Of a stretch of DNA of 64,000 nucleotides, positions 1 to 8,878 are shown in pieces. Source of the stretch: Acidobacteriota bacterium (GTDB lineage Bacteria; Acidobacteriota; Thermoanaerobaculia; Thermoanaerobaculales; Thermoanaerobaculaceae); assembly GCA_016213675.1 (NCBI GenBank), contig JACQZW010000020.1, positions 1 through 64,000 of the forward strand, written 5' to 3'. Made by a program: the position numbers and the translations under genes. A model generated the notes under the pieces. It saw only the letters and a list, made by a program, of their open reading frames with translations. It searched no databases and was not told the origin of the DNA. The first letter of the stretch is position 1. Each line of letters begins with the position of its first letter.

Positions 1-1344
1 CTGGACCAGATGCTCACCGGCTCGCTGGCCGTCGCGCTGCTCGGGCTGGTCGAGGCGATGTCGATCGCCCGCGCCCTCGCCCGCCGGCGCGGCGAGCGCC
101 TGGACGCCAACCAGGAGTTCGTCGGCCAGGGGTTGGCCAACGTGGCGACGGGCCTGCTCTCCGGCTATGCGTGCTCCGGCTCGTTCACCCGCTCGGAGGT
201 CAACTTCCAGGCGGGGGCGCGGACCCAGCTCTCCGGCGTTTTCGCCGGGCTCTTCGTGCTGGGCGGCGTGCTCCTCTTCGGCCCGCTCGCCGCCTTCCTG
301 CCCAAGGCGGCGCTCGCCGGCCTGCTCTTCCTGATCGCCTTCAACATGGTCGATCGGCACGGGATCCGACGGATCTGGCGCACCTCCAGGGTCGAAACCG
401 CGATCATGGCAGCGACGTTCCTCGCGACCCTCGTCTTCCCGCTCGAGTTCGCCGTCCTCTCCGGAGTGCTGATCTCGCTCGCGGTGTACCTCTACGAGTC
501 GTCGATGCCCGCCGTCGCGGCGGTCGTGCCCGACGAGGACTACCGCCACTTCGTCGAGAAGCCCGACGCGCCGGTCTGCCCCCAGCTCGCGGTGATGAAC
601 ATCCAGGGGCCGCTGTTCTTCGGGGCGACCGGCCACGTCGAGGACACGCTGCTCGACAACATGGTGCAGAACCCGGGGCAGAGCCTGCTGCTCCTGCGCA
701 TGCACGGAGTCCATCGCGCCGACCTCACCGGCATCGACATGCTCGAGGGGATCGTCCGGCGGTACCGCGAGGCCGGCGGCGACGTGTTCATGGTCCAGGC
801 GCGCCCGGCGGTGCGCGAGGCGATGGCCCAGGCGGGGTTCGACAGGCTGCTGGGCGCCGACCACTACCTCCCCCAGGAAGGCGCGATCGAGCACCTCTTC
901 GAGCACGAGATCGACCCGGCGGTGTGCATCTACGAGTGCGAGCACCGAGTCTTCGCCGAGTGCCAGGCGCTCCCGAAGCACGCCTACGACGCCCGCCTGC
1001 CGGCGTACGCGGCGCGGCCAATCCACCCGCTTCGGCACCTCACCGTCGCCGGGCTCGAGGAGCTCGTCGCCGGTGAGCGCGAGGTGTGCCTGTTGGACGT
1101 GCGCGAACCCGAGGAGACGGCGTCGGGGCACCTGGCCGGCGTGCGCCTGGTGCCGCTGCGACGGCTCGTCGAGGCCGCTCCCGACCTGCCAAGGGACCGT
1201 CCGATCGTGCTCGTGTGCCGGTCGGGGCGGCGCAGCACGCGGGGGATGCACATGCTCCTGGACCTCGGTTTCGCCGACGTCTACAACCTCAAGGGCGGGA
1301 TCCTCTCGTGGAAGGCGGCGGGGCGCTCGCTGGTCGTGGAGTGA
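1..1344 (+). CDS. SulP-family anion permease with STAS and rhodanese domains (5' partial)
   Basis: The reading frame is already open at base 1, so the N-terminal half of the transporter lies outside the window. What remains has the last hydrophobic segments of a SulP sulfate/bicarbonate-type permease, a STAS domain (roughly residues 190-290, counted from the Met at base 10) and a C-terminal rhodanese domain (about 345-444) with the active-site loop CRSGRRS near residue 403. SulP proteins carry inorganic anions across the inner membrane. The rhodanese suggests sulfur-linked transport, which is inference. A short Cys-containing linker (CIYECEHRVFAEC) separates STAS and rhodanese and could bind metal. 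Substrate cannot be decided from sequence. Confidence 0.85.
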   Translation: MDQMLTGSLAVALLGLVEAMSIARALARRRGERLDANQEFVGQGLANVATGLLSGYACSGSFTRSEVNFQAGARTQLSGVFAGLFVLGGVLLFGPLAAFLPKAALAGLLFLIAFNMVDRHGIRRIWRTSRVETAIMAATFLATLVFPLEFAVLSGVLISLAVYLYESSMPAVAAVVPDEDYRHFVEKPDAPVCPQLAVMNIQGPLFFGATGHVEDTLLDNMVQNPGQSLLLLRMHGVHRADLTGIDMLEGIVRRYREAGGDVFMVQARPAVREAMAQAGFDRLLGADHYLPQEGAIEHLFEHEIDPAVCIYECEHRVFAECQALPKHAYDARLPAYAARPIHPLRHLTVAGLEELVAGEREVCLLDVREPEETASGHLAGVRLVPLRRLVEAAPDLPRDRPIVLVCRSGRRSTRGMHMLLDLGFADVYNLKGGILSWKAAGRSLVVE

Positions 1345-1500
1345 GGGCGACCGGCACGAGGGACCTGCGGCGACCCAACAGGACGCAGGCCCAGGCCCTG
1401 CCGTCCTGGCTGGACAGACTTGCCGGCCAGTGAGCAACTGTCCCCTACGTCCAGGTGGCTGCGCTGTGAAACGCACGCGAATTCGCGACGGCCCTCACCC

Positions 1501-1528
1501 TTCCCTCTCCCGCGCGCGGGAGAGGGAA
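1501..1528. terminator. 28-bp perfect palindrome between convergent genes
   Basis: TTCCCTCTCCCGCG is followed directly by its exact reverse complement. It lies between two convergent genes (stops at 1344 and 1548), so it can form a long GC-rich hairpin in either transcript and could act as a bidirectional terminator or a REP-like element. No T-run follows on the plus side, so termination is inferred from position. The rest of 1345-1547 shows no gene. Confidence 0.5.
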
Positions 1529-1547
1529 CCTGTGAGGTGGCTTCGCT

Positions 1548-3266
1548 TTACTGCACGTCGCGGACGCACCGGAAGCCCACCGACACCTGGCTGTCCGACG
1601 GATCGAGGCTGAACCGGTACGAGGTGCGCAAGCGACCGGGGTCCGAGGTCCAGCACCCGCTGCGCACCACCCGCGCCTTGCCCTCCGCCGGCCCTGTCGG
1701 GTCGACCGCGGGTGAGCGCGCGTAGAACCGCTCCTCGTACCAGTCGGCGCACCACTCCCAGACGTTGCCGGAGACGTCGAACAGCCCGAGGCCGTTGGGC
1801 GGGAACGAGGCGACCGGCGAGCTCTTCATCCACTGGTCGCGACCGCCGGTGCCGTCGAAGTTGGCGTCGTCGTGGCCGATGTCGCCACCCCACGGGTACT
1901 TGACGCTGCCCGCCCGGCCGCGCGCGGCGTACTCCCACTCGGCCTCGCTGGGAAGCCGTCCACCGGCCCACCGGCAGTAGGCCACGGCGTCCTCGTAGGT
2001 CACGCCGACCACCGGGTGGGACTCGTCGGCCCAGTTGGGGACATGGGGCATCGGGTGTCCCGTGGCCTCGGCGAAGGCACGGTACTGCGCGAACGTGACC
2101 TCGGTGACGCCGATCCAGAACGCATGGGTGATCGTCACCGCGTGCCGCGGCTGCTCGTCCGAGAACCCCGAACCGTCGCCGCGAACCGCGCCCATCTCGA
2201 AGGTCCCGGCCGGCACGTGGGCCATCTCCCCCGGGGCCGGGGGGAACGCCCGTCGGGCCCCCGCCACCGTCGTGGACCCGGCCGGGACCGGGGCGCCACC
2301 GGCCGCGGGTGGAATCGCTGCGACCACTGGTACCGCCGCGGGAGCGGCCGGTTCGGGGCCTGCCGTCGTCGTCCCGCCCGCCGGGGGCGCCATCGGGGGC
2401 GTCGGCGGGGGTGCGGCGAGCGGACTCGGAGCGCCGGCCGGCTGGCCGGCCTGGACCGGTCGCACGCAGCGGAAGCCGAACGCTTCGTTGCGCGCGACGG
2501 GCGAGAACTTCCCCCGGTTGGACACCCTCAGGCTACGCGGCTGAACGTTGAACGCGCCGCCGCGGACCACCCGCAGGGTGCCGCTGGGGGGGCCGCCCGG
2601 ATCGATCGCCGGCGACGCCGAGTAGGCATGTGCGTCGAACCAGTCGCCCGTCCACTCCCAGGCGTTCCCGGTCACGTCGAGCAGGCCGAACGCGTTGGGC
2701 TCGAACGACCCGACCGGCGCCACTCTCGACCACCGGTCGCGCCCGTCGCTCCCGTCCCAGTTGGCGTTCTCGTGCGACACGGTGGCTCCCCACGGGAACT
2801 TCCACGACTCGTTGCCGCCGCGTGCGGCGTACTCCCACTCGGCCTCGGTGGGCAGGCGCCCGCCGGACCAACCGCAGTACGCCGCCGCGTCGTCCCACGT
2901 CACGTTGGTCACCGGTTGGGAGTCGGCGAGCGCCCACGTCGGGGCCGGCGGCATCGACCGTCCGGTCGCCCGCGCGAACCTGCGGTAGGCGGCGACCGTG
3001 ACCTCGGAGACGTCCATCCAGAACCCCTGTGTGACCGTCACCCGGCGGGCCGGCTTCTCGTCCTCGAAGCACTCGCCGTCGGCGGCCGCGCAGCCCATCA
3101 CGAAGGTCCCGCCGGGGATCAGGACCATGTCGGTCTCGGCGGGCGCGAAGCGGGTGCTCCCGGTCGATCCGGGTTGGGCGGTGGCCAGCGACGCGAGCAG
3201 GTGAAACGAGACGATGATGACGACGAAGGCTGGAATGCGGGGGGGTCGCCCGGGGGCAGTTTTCAT
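1548..3266 (-). CDS. Secreted protein with two SUMF1/formylglycine-generating-enzyme-like domains
   Basis: The product is 572 aa. I chose the ATG at 3266 because AGGAG lies just upstream and a clear signal peptide follows (MKTAPGRPPRIPAFVVIIVS, cleavage likely near ATAQP). Two homologous FGE-sulfatase domains (about 40-255 and 345-570) share TFxMG, PVTNVTWDDAAAYC-type, LPTEAEWEYAARGG and GFRCVR motifs. They are joined by a Pro/Ala/Gly-rich linker. The catalytic Cys pair of true formylglycine-generating enzymes is not seen in the matching VVRGG segments (none in domain 1, one in domain 2), so a sulfatase-activating role is unlikely. A periplasmic ligand-binding or other oxidase-fold role is more plausible. 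No sulfatase gene lies nearby. Confidence 0.8.
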   Translation of the reverse strand: MKTAPGRPPRIPAFVVIIVSFHLLASLATAQPGSTGSTRFAPAETDMVLIPGGTFVMGCAAADGECFEDEKPARRVTVTQGFWMDVSEVTVAAYRRFARATGRSMPPAPTWALADSQPVTNVTWDDAAAYCGWSGGRLPTEAEWEYAARGGNESWKFPWGATVSHENANWDGSDGRDRWSRVAPVGSFEPNAFGLLDVTGNAWEWTGDWFDAHAYSASPAIDPGGPPSGTLRVVRGGAFNVQPRSLRVSNRGKFSPVARNEAFGFRCVRPVQAGQPAGAPSPLAAPPPTPPMAPPAGGTTTAGPEPAAPAAVPVVAAIPPAAGGAPVPAGSTTVAGARRAFPPAPGEMAHVPAGTFEMGAVRGDGSGFSDEQPRHAVTITHAFWIGVTEVTFAQYRAFAEATGHPMPHVPNWADESHPVVGVTYEDAVAYCRWAGGRLPSEAEWEYAARGRAGSVKYPWGGDIGHDDANFDGTGGRDQWMKSSPVASFPPNGLGLFDVSGNVWEWCADWYEERFYARSPAVDPTGPAEGKARVVRSGCWTSDPGRLRTSYRFSLDPSDSQVSVGFRCVRDVQ

Positions 3267-3333
3267 CGTTGGCTCCTGCGAGATCTGCTGTCGCCAGTGT
3301 AGAGCACACCCGGCAACCCGGCCGGGGCGCCGG

Positions 3334-3912
3334 TCAGCCGTGGATGGCGAGCGCCTGCTGGAGCCGCTCCGGCGTGTTGCAGTTGGCGACGACGCCCGGA
3401 TCGTCGACGGCGACGTCGTGCCGGCCGGCCGCTCGCAGGGCGTCACGCAACGTCGGACCGGGCAGCTCCTCCCGAAGGATCGCCATCGCGACCGACCGGG
3501 CGAGGCACACGGGGTGGCCGCGCTTGCCCCGGTAGACCGGCACCGTGCACGGGGCCGTGAAGGCCGCCAGCGCCCGCACCGAGGCCGCAGCCACCAGCGG
3601 ATGGTCGACCGGTAGGATGGCGACGGCGAGCCAGCCGGAGTCGTCGAGGAGCCGGCCGAGGCCGACGCGGATCGAGGCGAGCATGTCGAGCCCGGCAGCC
3701 GGAAGCGGCACGAGGTCGACGCCCGTGGGCGCCGTGACCGCCGTCCCGGGGGGCACCGTGGCGATCACGGGCGCGGCGCCGGCCGCGACCAGGGTGGCGG
3801 CGCAGCGCTCCAGGAACGTCGCCCCGTCGGGGAGGCGGGCGAACGCCTTCGGCCCGCCGTAGCGCTCGCCGAGGCCACCGGCGAGGATCAGGCCGGCGAG
3901 GGCTTGCGCCAT
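3334..3912 (-). CDS. MobA/MocA-like nucleotidyltransferase
   Basis: This 192-aa protein opens with LAGLILAGGLGERYGGPKAF, the nucleotide-binding signature of the NTP_transf_3 family. MobA and MocA attach GMP or CMP to molybdopterin. The ATG at 3912 lies inside the 3' end of the upstream xdhC-like gene (25-bp overlap), which implies translational coupling. Pairing with XdhC, a chaperone that loads sulfurated molybdenum cofactor into xanthine-dehydrogenase-type enzymes, favours MocA-like cytidylyltransferase activity. No molybdoenzyme subunit is encoded in this window, so the client enzyme must lie elsewhere. Confidence 0.8.
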   Translation of the reverse strand: MAQALAGLILAGGLGERYGGPKAFARLPDGATFLERCAATLVAAGAAPVIATVPPGTAVTAPTGVDLVPLPAAGLDMLASIRVGLGRLLDDSGWLAVAILPVDHPLVAAASVRALAAFTAPCTVPVYRGKRGHPVCLARSVAMAILREELPGPTLRDALRAAGRHDVAVDDPGVVANCNTPERLQQALAIHG

Positions 3913-4661
3913 GACGCCGGGACCTCTCCCCGGTTGGCGAGCATGACCAACTCGGCGACGATCGCGACCGCCAACTCGCCCGGGGTCACGCCGCCGAGGT
4001 CGAGGCCGACCGGGCAGCGGAGCCGGGCCAGGCGCTCCGTCGACAGACCGGCGTCGACGGCCGCCTGGTGCAGCGCCGCCGCCTTGCTTCGCGAGCCGAC
4101 CACGCCGACCCCGGAGCACCCTGCCGCCAGCGCCGCGACGGCCCAGGTCACGTCGGCGTCGTGCGTCCCGGTGGCGACGATCACCTGGGTCTCCTCGCGA
4201 TGCTCGAGATCGGCGAGCACGCCGGGCTCGGCCGCGGCGAGGACCCGCACGGCCTCGTCGCCGGCGAGCTCCGGCGCGCCGCTGCGGTCGACGACCGTGA
4301 CCGCGAACGAGGCGCGCGCCGCGGCTGCCGCGACGGCGCGTCCGACGTGGCCGGCGCCCACGACGAGGAGCCGTCGGGGCGTCCCGAGACGTTCGAGGAA
4401 CACGATGGCGACGCCGCCGCAGCGGGTCGGCACCTCGAGGGTCCGGGGGGGATCGCTGCCGGCGATGAGCGCCCGCGCGGCCGCGATCACAGCCGCCTCG
4501 ATCTCACCGCCGCCGACCGTGCCGGTCGTTTGCCCCCCGGCCTCGACGAGCATCCTGGCGCCGGGACCCCGCGGCGCGGAGCCGCGTACCTCGATGACGG
4601 TGGCCAGGACCGTCGTCCGTCCCGCATCCGCTGCCGCGACGAGCCGTCGAAGGACGTCCAT
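3888..4661 (-). CDS. XdhC/CoxI-family protein
   Basis: The product is 257 aa. The N-terminal XdhC_CoxI domain carries RGSAPRGPGARMLV and GTVGGGEIE. A C-terminal Rossmann domain starts at RLLVVGAGHVGRAVA. The family inserts sulfurated molybdenum cofactor into xanthine-dehydrogenase or CO-dehydrogenase-type hydroxylases. The start at ATG 4661 (MDVLRRLVAAADAGRTT) leaves out a low-complexity upstream extension that has no homology features. It is the first gene of a two-gene unit with the MobA-like gene downstream. The expected large and small hydroxylase subunits are absent here. Confidence 0.85.
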   Translation of the reverse strand: MDVLRRLVAAADAGRTTVLATVIEVRGSAPRGPGARMLVEAGGQTTGTVGGGEIEAAVIAAARALIAGSDPPRTLEVPTRCGGVAIVFLERLGTPRRLLVVGAGHVGRAVAAAAARASFAVTVVDRSGAPELAGDEAVRVLAAAEPGVLADLEHREETQVIVATGTHDADVTWAVAALAAGCSGVGVVGSRSKAAALHQAAVDAGLSTERLARLRCPVGLDLGGVTPGELAVAIVAELVMLANRGEVPASWRKPSPA

Positions 4662-4767
4662 GTCGCGATGGTACGAGTGACGCGGGAGCGGTTCAAGGGC
4701 GAGGAACGGGATCTGCGAAACCGACCCGCCCGGTGTACGCTTTGCACCCGCGGGAGGTCCGGCAGGG

Positions 4768-6093
4768 ATGAAGATGGGGCGTGTGACAGCAGCTTCGCTG
4801 GTTTTCGTGGCGGCAGTTCCGGCGGTGACGTGGGCCCAGGGCGGTCGGCGCACGCCGGTGGTCCAGGTGGTCGAGCGGGTGCGGCCATCGGTGGTCAACC
4901 TCACGGCGCGCCAGGTGGTCGCGGCGCCGCGCCGCTCGCCTTTCGACGACTTCTTCGGTGACCTCTTTCCCGAGCTGCGGCCGCCGGAAGGCCGGACGTA
5001 CTCCTCGCAGTCGCTGGGCACCGGGGTGGTCATCTCGGCCGACGGGCTGATCGTCACCAACGAGCACGTCATCGAGGGCGCCGCCGAGGTCAAGGTGCGC
5101 TTTGCCGACGGCCGCGAGGCCGACGCCGAGGTGATCGGCTCCGACACCGATGCGGACCTGGCCGTGTTGCGGATCCCGAACCGGGGGCTGGGCTATCTCC
5201 GGCCGGCCGAGCAGGACGACCTGATGATCGGCGAGACGGTGATCGCCATCGGCAACCCGCTCGGCCTCGAGAGCACCGTGACCGTCGGGGTGCTCTCGGC
5301 CCGCGACCGGACCGTCCGCTCGCCCAGCACGCGCCGCGTCTACACCGACTTCCTGCAGACGGACGCCTCGATCAACCCGGGGAACTCGGGCGGCGCCCTG
5401 GTCGATCTCGATGCCCGCCTGATCGGGATCAACACTGCCATCGTCGGCGACGCGCAGGGCATCGGTTTCGCGATCCCGGCGCGGCGGGTCCGCCGCGTGG
5501 TCAACGACCTCATGCGCTACGGCCAGGTCCAGCCGGCGTGGCTCGGCCTGTTCGTGCGGAACCGCGGCGAGGGACGGCGCGGCGAGGCCCGGACCGCGCC
5601 GGGCGTGGAGGTGGCCGACGTCTTCCCGAGGTCGCCGGCGGCGGCGGCCGGGCTCGCCGAGGGCGCCGTGCTCCTCGAGGGCAACGGCCGCCCGATCGGG
5701 AGCCGCGACGACTTCGCGACCCTCGTCGCCCAGCTCGCGCCGGGCGACCGCCTGATGCTCAGTGTCGCCGGCGCCGACGGCAACCACGAGTACGCCCTGC
5801 GCGCCACACGGCCGCCCGAGAGGATCGGCGAGGCGATCCTCGAACGTTCGGTCGGACTCCGGCTCGAGGAGCGGGGCAGGCGGCTGGTGGTGAGCAAGGT
5901 CGAGCCAAGCTCGGCGGCCGCCGAGGCCGGGCTCGAGGCCGGGGACGCGGTCCTCCAGGTGAATGGCGAGCGGATCACGACGCTGGCCGAGGTGAACCGC
6001 GTGCTCGGCCGTGACCATACCCGCTCGTCGTTGCTCCTCGTGGTCCAGCGCGGGCGCTTCGCCTACCAGTTGCCGTTCTCGCTCGGCCGGTAG
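4768..6093 (+). CDS. HtrA/DegP-like periplasmic serine protease
   Basis: The 441-aa protein has a signal peptide (cleavage near TWAQG), a trypsin-like domain with the triad His100 (TNEHVIEG), Asp130 (DTDADLAVL) and Ser207 (NPGNSGGA), and two C-terminal PDZ domains (about 245-335 and 350-440). Length and layout match DegP/DegQ/DegS-type quality-control proteases, which degrade or refold damaged periplasmic proteins. GGGAGG lies upstream of the chosen ATG; a second in-frame ATG lies two codons in. rsgA begins 16 bp after its stop, so the two genes are probably co-transcribed. Confidence 0.93.
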   Translation: MKMGRVTAASLVFVAAVPAVTWAQGGRRTPVVQVVERVRPSVVNLTARQVVAAPRRSPFDDFFGDLFPELRPPEGRTYSSQSLGTGVVISADGLIVTNEHVIEGAAEVKVRFADGREADAEVIGSDTDADLAVLRIPNRGLGYLRPAEQDDLMIGETVIAIGNPLGLESTVTVGVLSARDRTVRSPSTRRVYTDFLQTDASINPGNSGGALVDLDARLIGINTAIVGDAQGIGFAIPARRVRRVVNDLMRYGQVQPAWLGLFVRNRGEGRRGEARTAPGVEVADVFPRSPAAAAGLAEGAVLLEGNGRPIGSRDDFATLVAQLAPGDRLMLSVAGADGNHEYALRATRPPERIGEAILERSVGLRLEERGRRLVVSKVEPSSAAAEAGLEAGDAVLQVNGERITTLAEVNRVLGRDHTRSSLLLVVQRGRFAYQLPFSLGR

Positions 6094-6109
6094 GCTATAC
6101 TCGCCAACC

Positions 6110-7021
6110 GTGGCGGAGCGCGTTGCCGGCGTCGTGACAGCGGTGCACGGACCTCTCGTCCGCGTCCAGGTGGGCGTGGAGGCCTTGGTCGTCCCGGCCC
6201 GTCGCCGGCTGCGCTGGCCGGAGGCGACCGCCGATCGCCGTCTGGTCGTCGGTGACCACGTCCTCGTCGAGGGGAGTCACGCGAGTCGGGTCGTCGCGGT
6301 AGTCGAGCGCCGGAGCACCACGCTGTCTCGCCGTTCCCCGGGCGAGAACCGCTCCCGGGTGATCGCGGCGAATGTCGATCAGGCCGTGGTGGTGACGGCG
6401 GCGGTCTCGCCCGAGCCGAACCTGCGCCTCATCGATCGCCTGCTGGTGGCCTGTCACCACGCCGGCATCGCGCCGATCCTGTGCGTCAACAAGGTCGATC
6501 AGGGCACCGACGGGATCGAGGCGTGGATCGGTGACTACCAGGACGGTGGCTACACCATCCTTCTGGTCTCGGCCCGCACCGCCCGCGGCATGGGCAGCCT
6601 CAAGCGCCTCGTCGCGGAGCACACCACGCTGTTCTGCGGTCCCTCGGGGGTCGGGAAGTCCGCGATCCTCAACGCGATCCATCCCGGCTACCGCCTGGTC
6701 GAGGGCTCGATCTCGGAGGCGACCGGGAAGGGCCGGCACACCACCTCGACTGCGCAGCTCCTCCCGCTGCCCGGCGGCGGGTTCGTCGTCGACACGCCGG
6801 GCGTGCGCGAGTTCGGCCTGTGGGACCTGGCCCCGGCGAAGCTCCCCGAGTGCTTCCCGGAGCTGGCGCGCTTTTCCCGGCACTGCTCGTTCACGTCCTG
6901 CGCGCACGCCGAGGAGCCAGACTGTGCCGTGCGCGACGCCGCCCAGCGCGGCGAGCTCTCGTCCCGCCGCTACACCTCGTACCTGAAGCTCCGGCAGGAG
7001 CTTTCCGAGTCTCTGGACTAG
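6110..7021 (+). CDS. rsgA: Ribosome small-subunit-dependent GTPase A
   Basis: The 303-aa protein has the circularly permuted GTPase order of RsgA/YjeQ: an N-terminal OB fold, then G4 NKVD (127-130), G1 GPSGVGKS (177-184) and G3 DTPG (228-231). A C-terminal zinc site follows, with Cys259, Cys264, His266 and Cys272. It helps late 30S subunit maturation. I prefer the GTG at 6110 because the frame upstream of it only shadows the htrA 3' end and the OB fold begins directly afterwards. The gene ends in the CTAG it shares with the convergent neighbour. Confidence 0.93.
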   Translation: MAERVAGVVTAVHGPLVRVQVGVEALVVPARRRLRWPEATADRRLVVGDHVLVEGSHASRVVAVVERRSTTLSRRSPGENRSRVIAANVDQAVVVTAAVSPEPNLRLIDRLLVACHHAGIAPILCVNKVDQGTDGIEAWIGDYQDGGYTILLVSARTARGMGSLKRLVAEHTTLFCGPSGVGKSAILNAIHPGYRLVEGSISEATGKGRHTTSTAQLLPLPGGGFVVDTPGVREFGLWDLAPAKLPECFPELARFSRHCSFTSCAHAEEPDCAVRDAAQRGELSSRRYTSYLKLRQELSESLD

Positions 7022-8832
7022 CCCGGGCCGGGCGTGAGGCCGGCGCCGATGCGCTCGGCTTGGTCGCCACCGCTCCACCGCCACAGTCCGCTCGGATCGC
7101 CGAACACCATGCTTCCGTCGGTGCGCGGGTAGAGCCCGAGGGCGTCGCCGGAAAGCGCCAACAGACGGTTGGCCGTCCAGTCGGTCGGCGAGATCGCGAT
7201 GATCGCCGGGTCACAGGGGGACGCCACGGTGGCGAACACCGAGGCTCCGCCGCGGGCCAGGCTGGTCACGCACGGGACCTTGACCGGCAGCGGGCGGACC
7301 CTGCCCGCCGTCGAGGCCAACACGAGCTGCTCGCGGTCGCTGGCGATCAGGATGTCGCCTTCGAGCCAGGTCAGACCCCCGCGGCCGTTGGCCTCGAGCT
7401 CCCGGACGCCCGAGGACGAGAGCAGGACGATCGTGCCGGAAGGCCAGCGGCTGGCGGCTAGGTGCGACCCGTCCGGGGACGGCGCCAGATGGCGGAACGA
7501 CCCGGGCGCGACCAGCCGGGCCGGCGCGCGGCCATCGAGGGCGACGGCGTTGACCCCCGTGGCGTCGATGAAGAGGACCTCGCCGCGGGAGGCGTCCACC
7601 ACCGGAAACAGGACCCAGCCGGGCCAGCGCAGCAGGACACCTTCGGCGCCCCCTTGGGACCGGGCGACGATCTCGGAACCGCCGGTCGGCCGTGGTCGGA
7701 CATAGACCAGGCCGCCACCTTCTCCTTCGGAGCGGCACCCGGTGCGCAGGCCGGGCGGGACCGCGCCGGTCACCCAGGCACACGCGCCCTTGCCCAGCGG
7801 CCGGGCAACCGCGGCCGCCAGCAACCGGGTGGCCAGCGGCAGCTCGAGGCCCGCGGGCGGCGCAGGCACGGCTCCGTTGTCCAGCGTGCGGGAGAGCGCG
7901 TCGAGCGCCAGCGCGTCGCGCTCCGCATCCGATGGGTCCCGCTGGAGTCCTGCCTCGACCGCCCGACCCAGGGCCCGCTTCAAGGCGGCAGGCATCGCCG
8001 GGAACGTGTCGTCGCGGTCCGCGCGCCAGGCGAGCAGCAGGTCGAACGGCATGGCCCGCGCCAGGCTGGACTCGCCGAACGCTTCGACCAGCAGGGCGGC
8101 TGCGTGGGCGAGCCCGCGGGGGGCGCCGTCCGGCCGCGCGACGGCCTGCAGGCGGGCCCGCCGCGACGACCACGTCCTTGCCGTGTCGAGCGCCTGCTCG
8201 ACCAGGGTCGCCAGCGGTGGTTCGGCCTCCTTGTCCTCCAGCCAGTCGCTCACCGGCCGCAACGTCGGGGGCAGTGTCGCCAGTGAGAGAGAGCCCGCTG
8301 CGGCGAGAGACTCTCCGAGGACGAGCAGCGGCTCGCCGCACCGCGGATCGACCTGGGCGGGCCGGGTCGACGCCGCGACCAGGGAGGACGCGACGGCCTG
8401 GGCGAGTCCGGTCGCCGGTGCCTCGGCGGCCTGCGGGAGGAGCGCCAAGGTGACCTGGCCGAAGCTCACCGCGGCAGGGACCTTGACGTCGGCCGTCGCG
8501 AGCGCCACCGAGATGGAGGCCGGAGCCGTCGCCCCGAGGGCGGCGGCGACCTGCTCGGCCACCGTGCCGGCCAGCCGTTGGGGTTCTGGAATGGCCTCCG
8601 GAGGCCTGGCGACGCTCCACCACCCGGGCGAGAGGAGCACGCACGCAGCGAGGTCCGGGTCGGAGAGGACCACATCAGCGAAGGTGTCTCGCTCCCATCC
8701 GGTGACAGCGACGGAGACCTTTGTCCCTCTTGGTTGTTCCGGGCGCGGACTCGGTTTCGACTCGGCGCCGGCGAGCGAAGCGAGGACCGAAGTGGCGAGG
8801 AGCACGGTAAGCTCTTGACAAACGCGAGTCAC
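7018..8832 (-). CDS. Secreted TolB-like beta-propeller protein
   Basis: The 604-aa protein, read from GTG 8832, begins with an export signal (VTRVCQELTVLLATSVLASL, then AGAES). The first ~120 residues resemble the TolB amino-terminal fold (GWERDTFADVVLSDPDLAA). The last ~250 residues contain repeated propeller strands such as HLAPSPDGSHLAASRWPSGT. The middle is Ala/Leu-rich and unrecognised. TolB-type proteins work in the periplasm with the Tol-Pal envelope system, but no tol genes are nearby, so the function is open. The proposed HU promoter sits across this gene's start region, so the two divergent genes may interfere with each other. Confidence 0.65.
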   Translation of the reverse strand: MTRVCQELTVLLATSVLASLAGAESKPSPRPEQPRGTKVSVAVTGWERDTFADVVLSDPDLAACVLLSPGWWSVARPPEAIPEPQRLAGTVAEQVAAALGATAPASISVALATADVKVPAAVSFGQVTLALLPQAAEAPATGLAQAVASSLVAASTRPAQVDPRCGEPLLVLGESLAAAGSLSLATLPPTLRPVSDWLEDKEAEPPLATLVEQALDTARTWSSRRARLQAVARPDGAPRGLAHAAALLVEAFGESSLARAMPFDLLLAWRADRDDTFPAMPAALKRALGRAVEAGLQRDPSDAERDALALDALSRTLDNGAVPAPPAGLELPLATRLLAAAVARPLGKGACAWVTGAVPPGLRTGCRSEGEGGGLVYVRPRPTGGSEIVARSQGGAEGVLLRWPGWVLFPVVDASRGEVLFIDATGVNAVALDGRAPARLVAPGSFRHLAPSPDGSHLAASRWPSGTIVLLSSSGVRELEANGRGGLTWLEGDILIASDREQLVLASTAGRVRPLPVKVPCVTSLARGGASVFATVASPCDPAIIAISPTDWTANRLLALSGDALGLYPRTDGSMVFGDPSGLWRWSGGDQAERIGAGLTPGPG

Positions 8833-8844
8833 GGCCCGAATAAT
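8815..8844 (+). promoter_or_regulatory. Sigma-70-type promoter of the tandem HU genes
   Basis: TTGACA at 8815-8820 and AATAAT at 8839-8844 are separated by 18 bp, about 35 bp ahead of the first HU start codon. The -35 box lies inside the coding start of the divergent TolB-like gene. The consensus -35 fits a highly expressed nucleoid protein. Confidence 0.7.
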
Positions 8845-8878
8845 ACCGTAGAAACAACCTTGTAAGGGAGGATGATGT

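Noticed and set aside
4068-4961. Long plus-strand frame antisense to the XdhC-like gene and extending into htrA.
   Set aside because: Composition is low-complexity Arg/Gly-rich and it lies over two well-supported genes. It is a shadow frame of GC-rich coding DNA.
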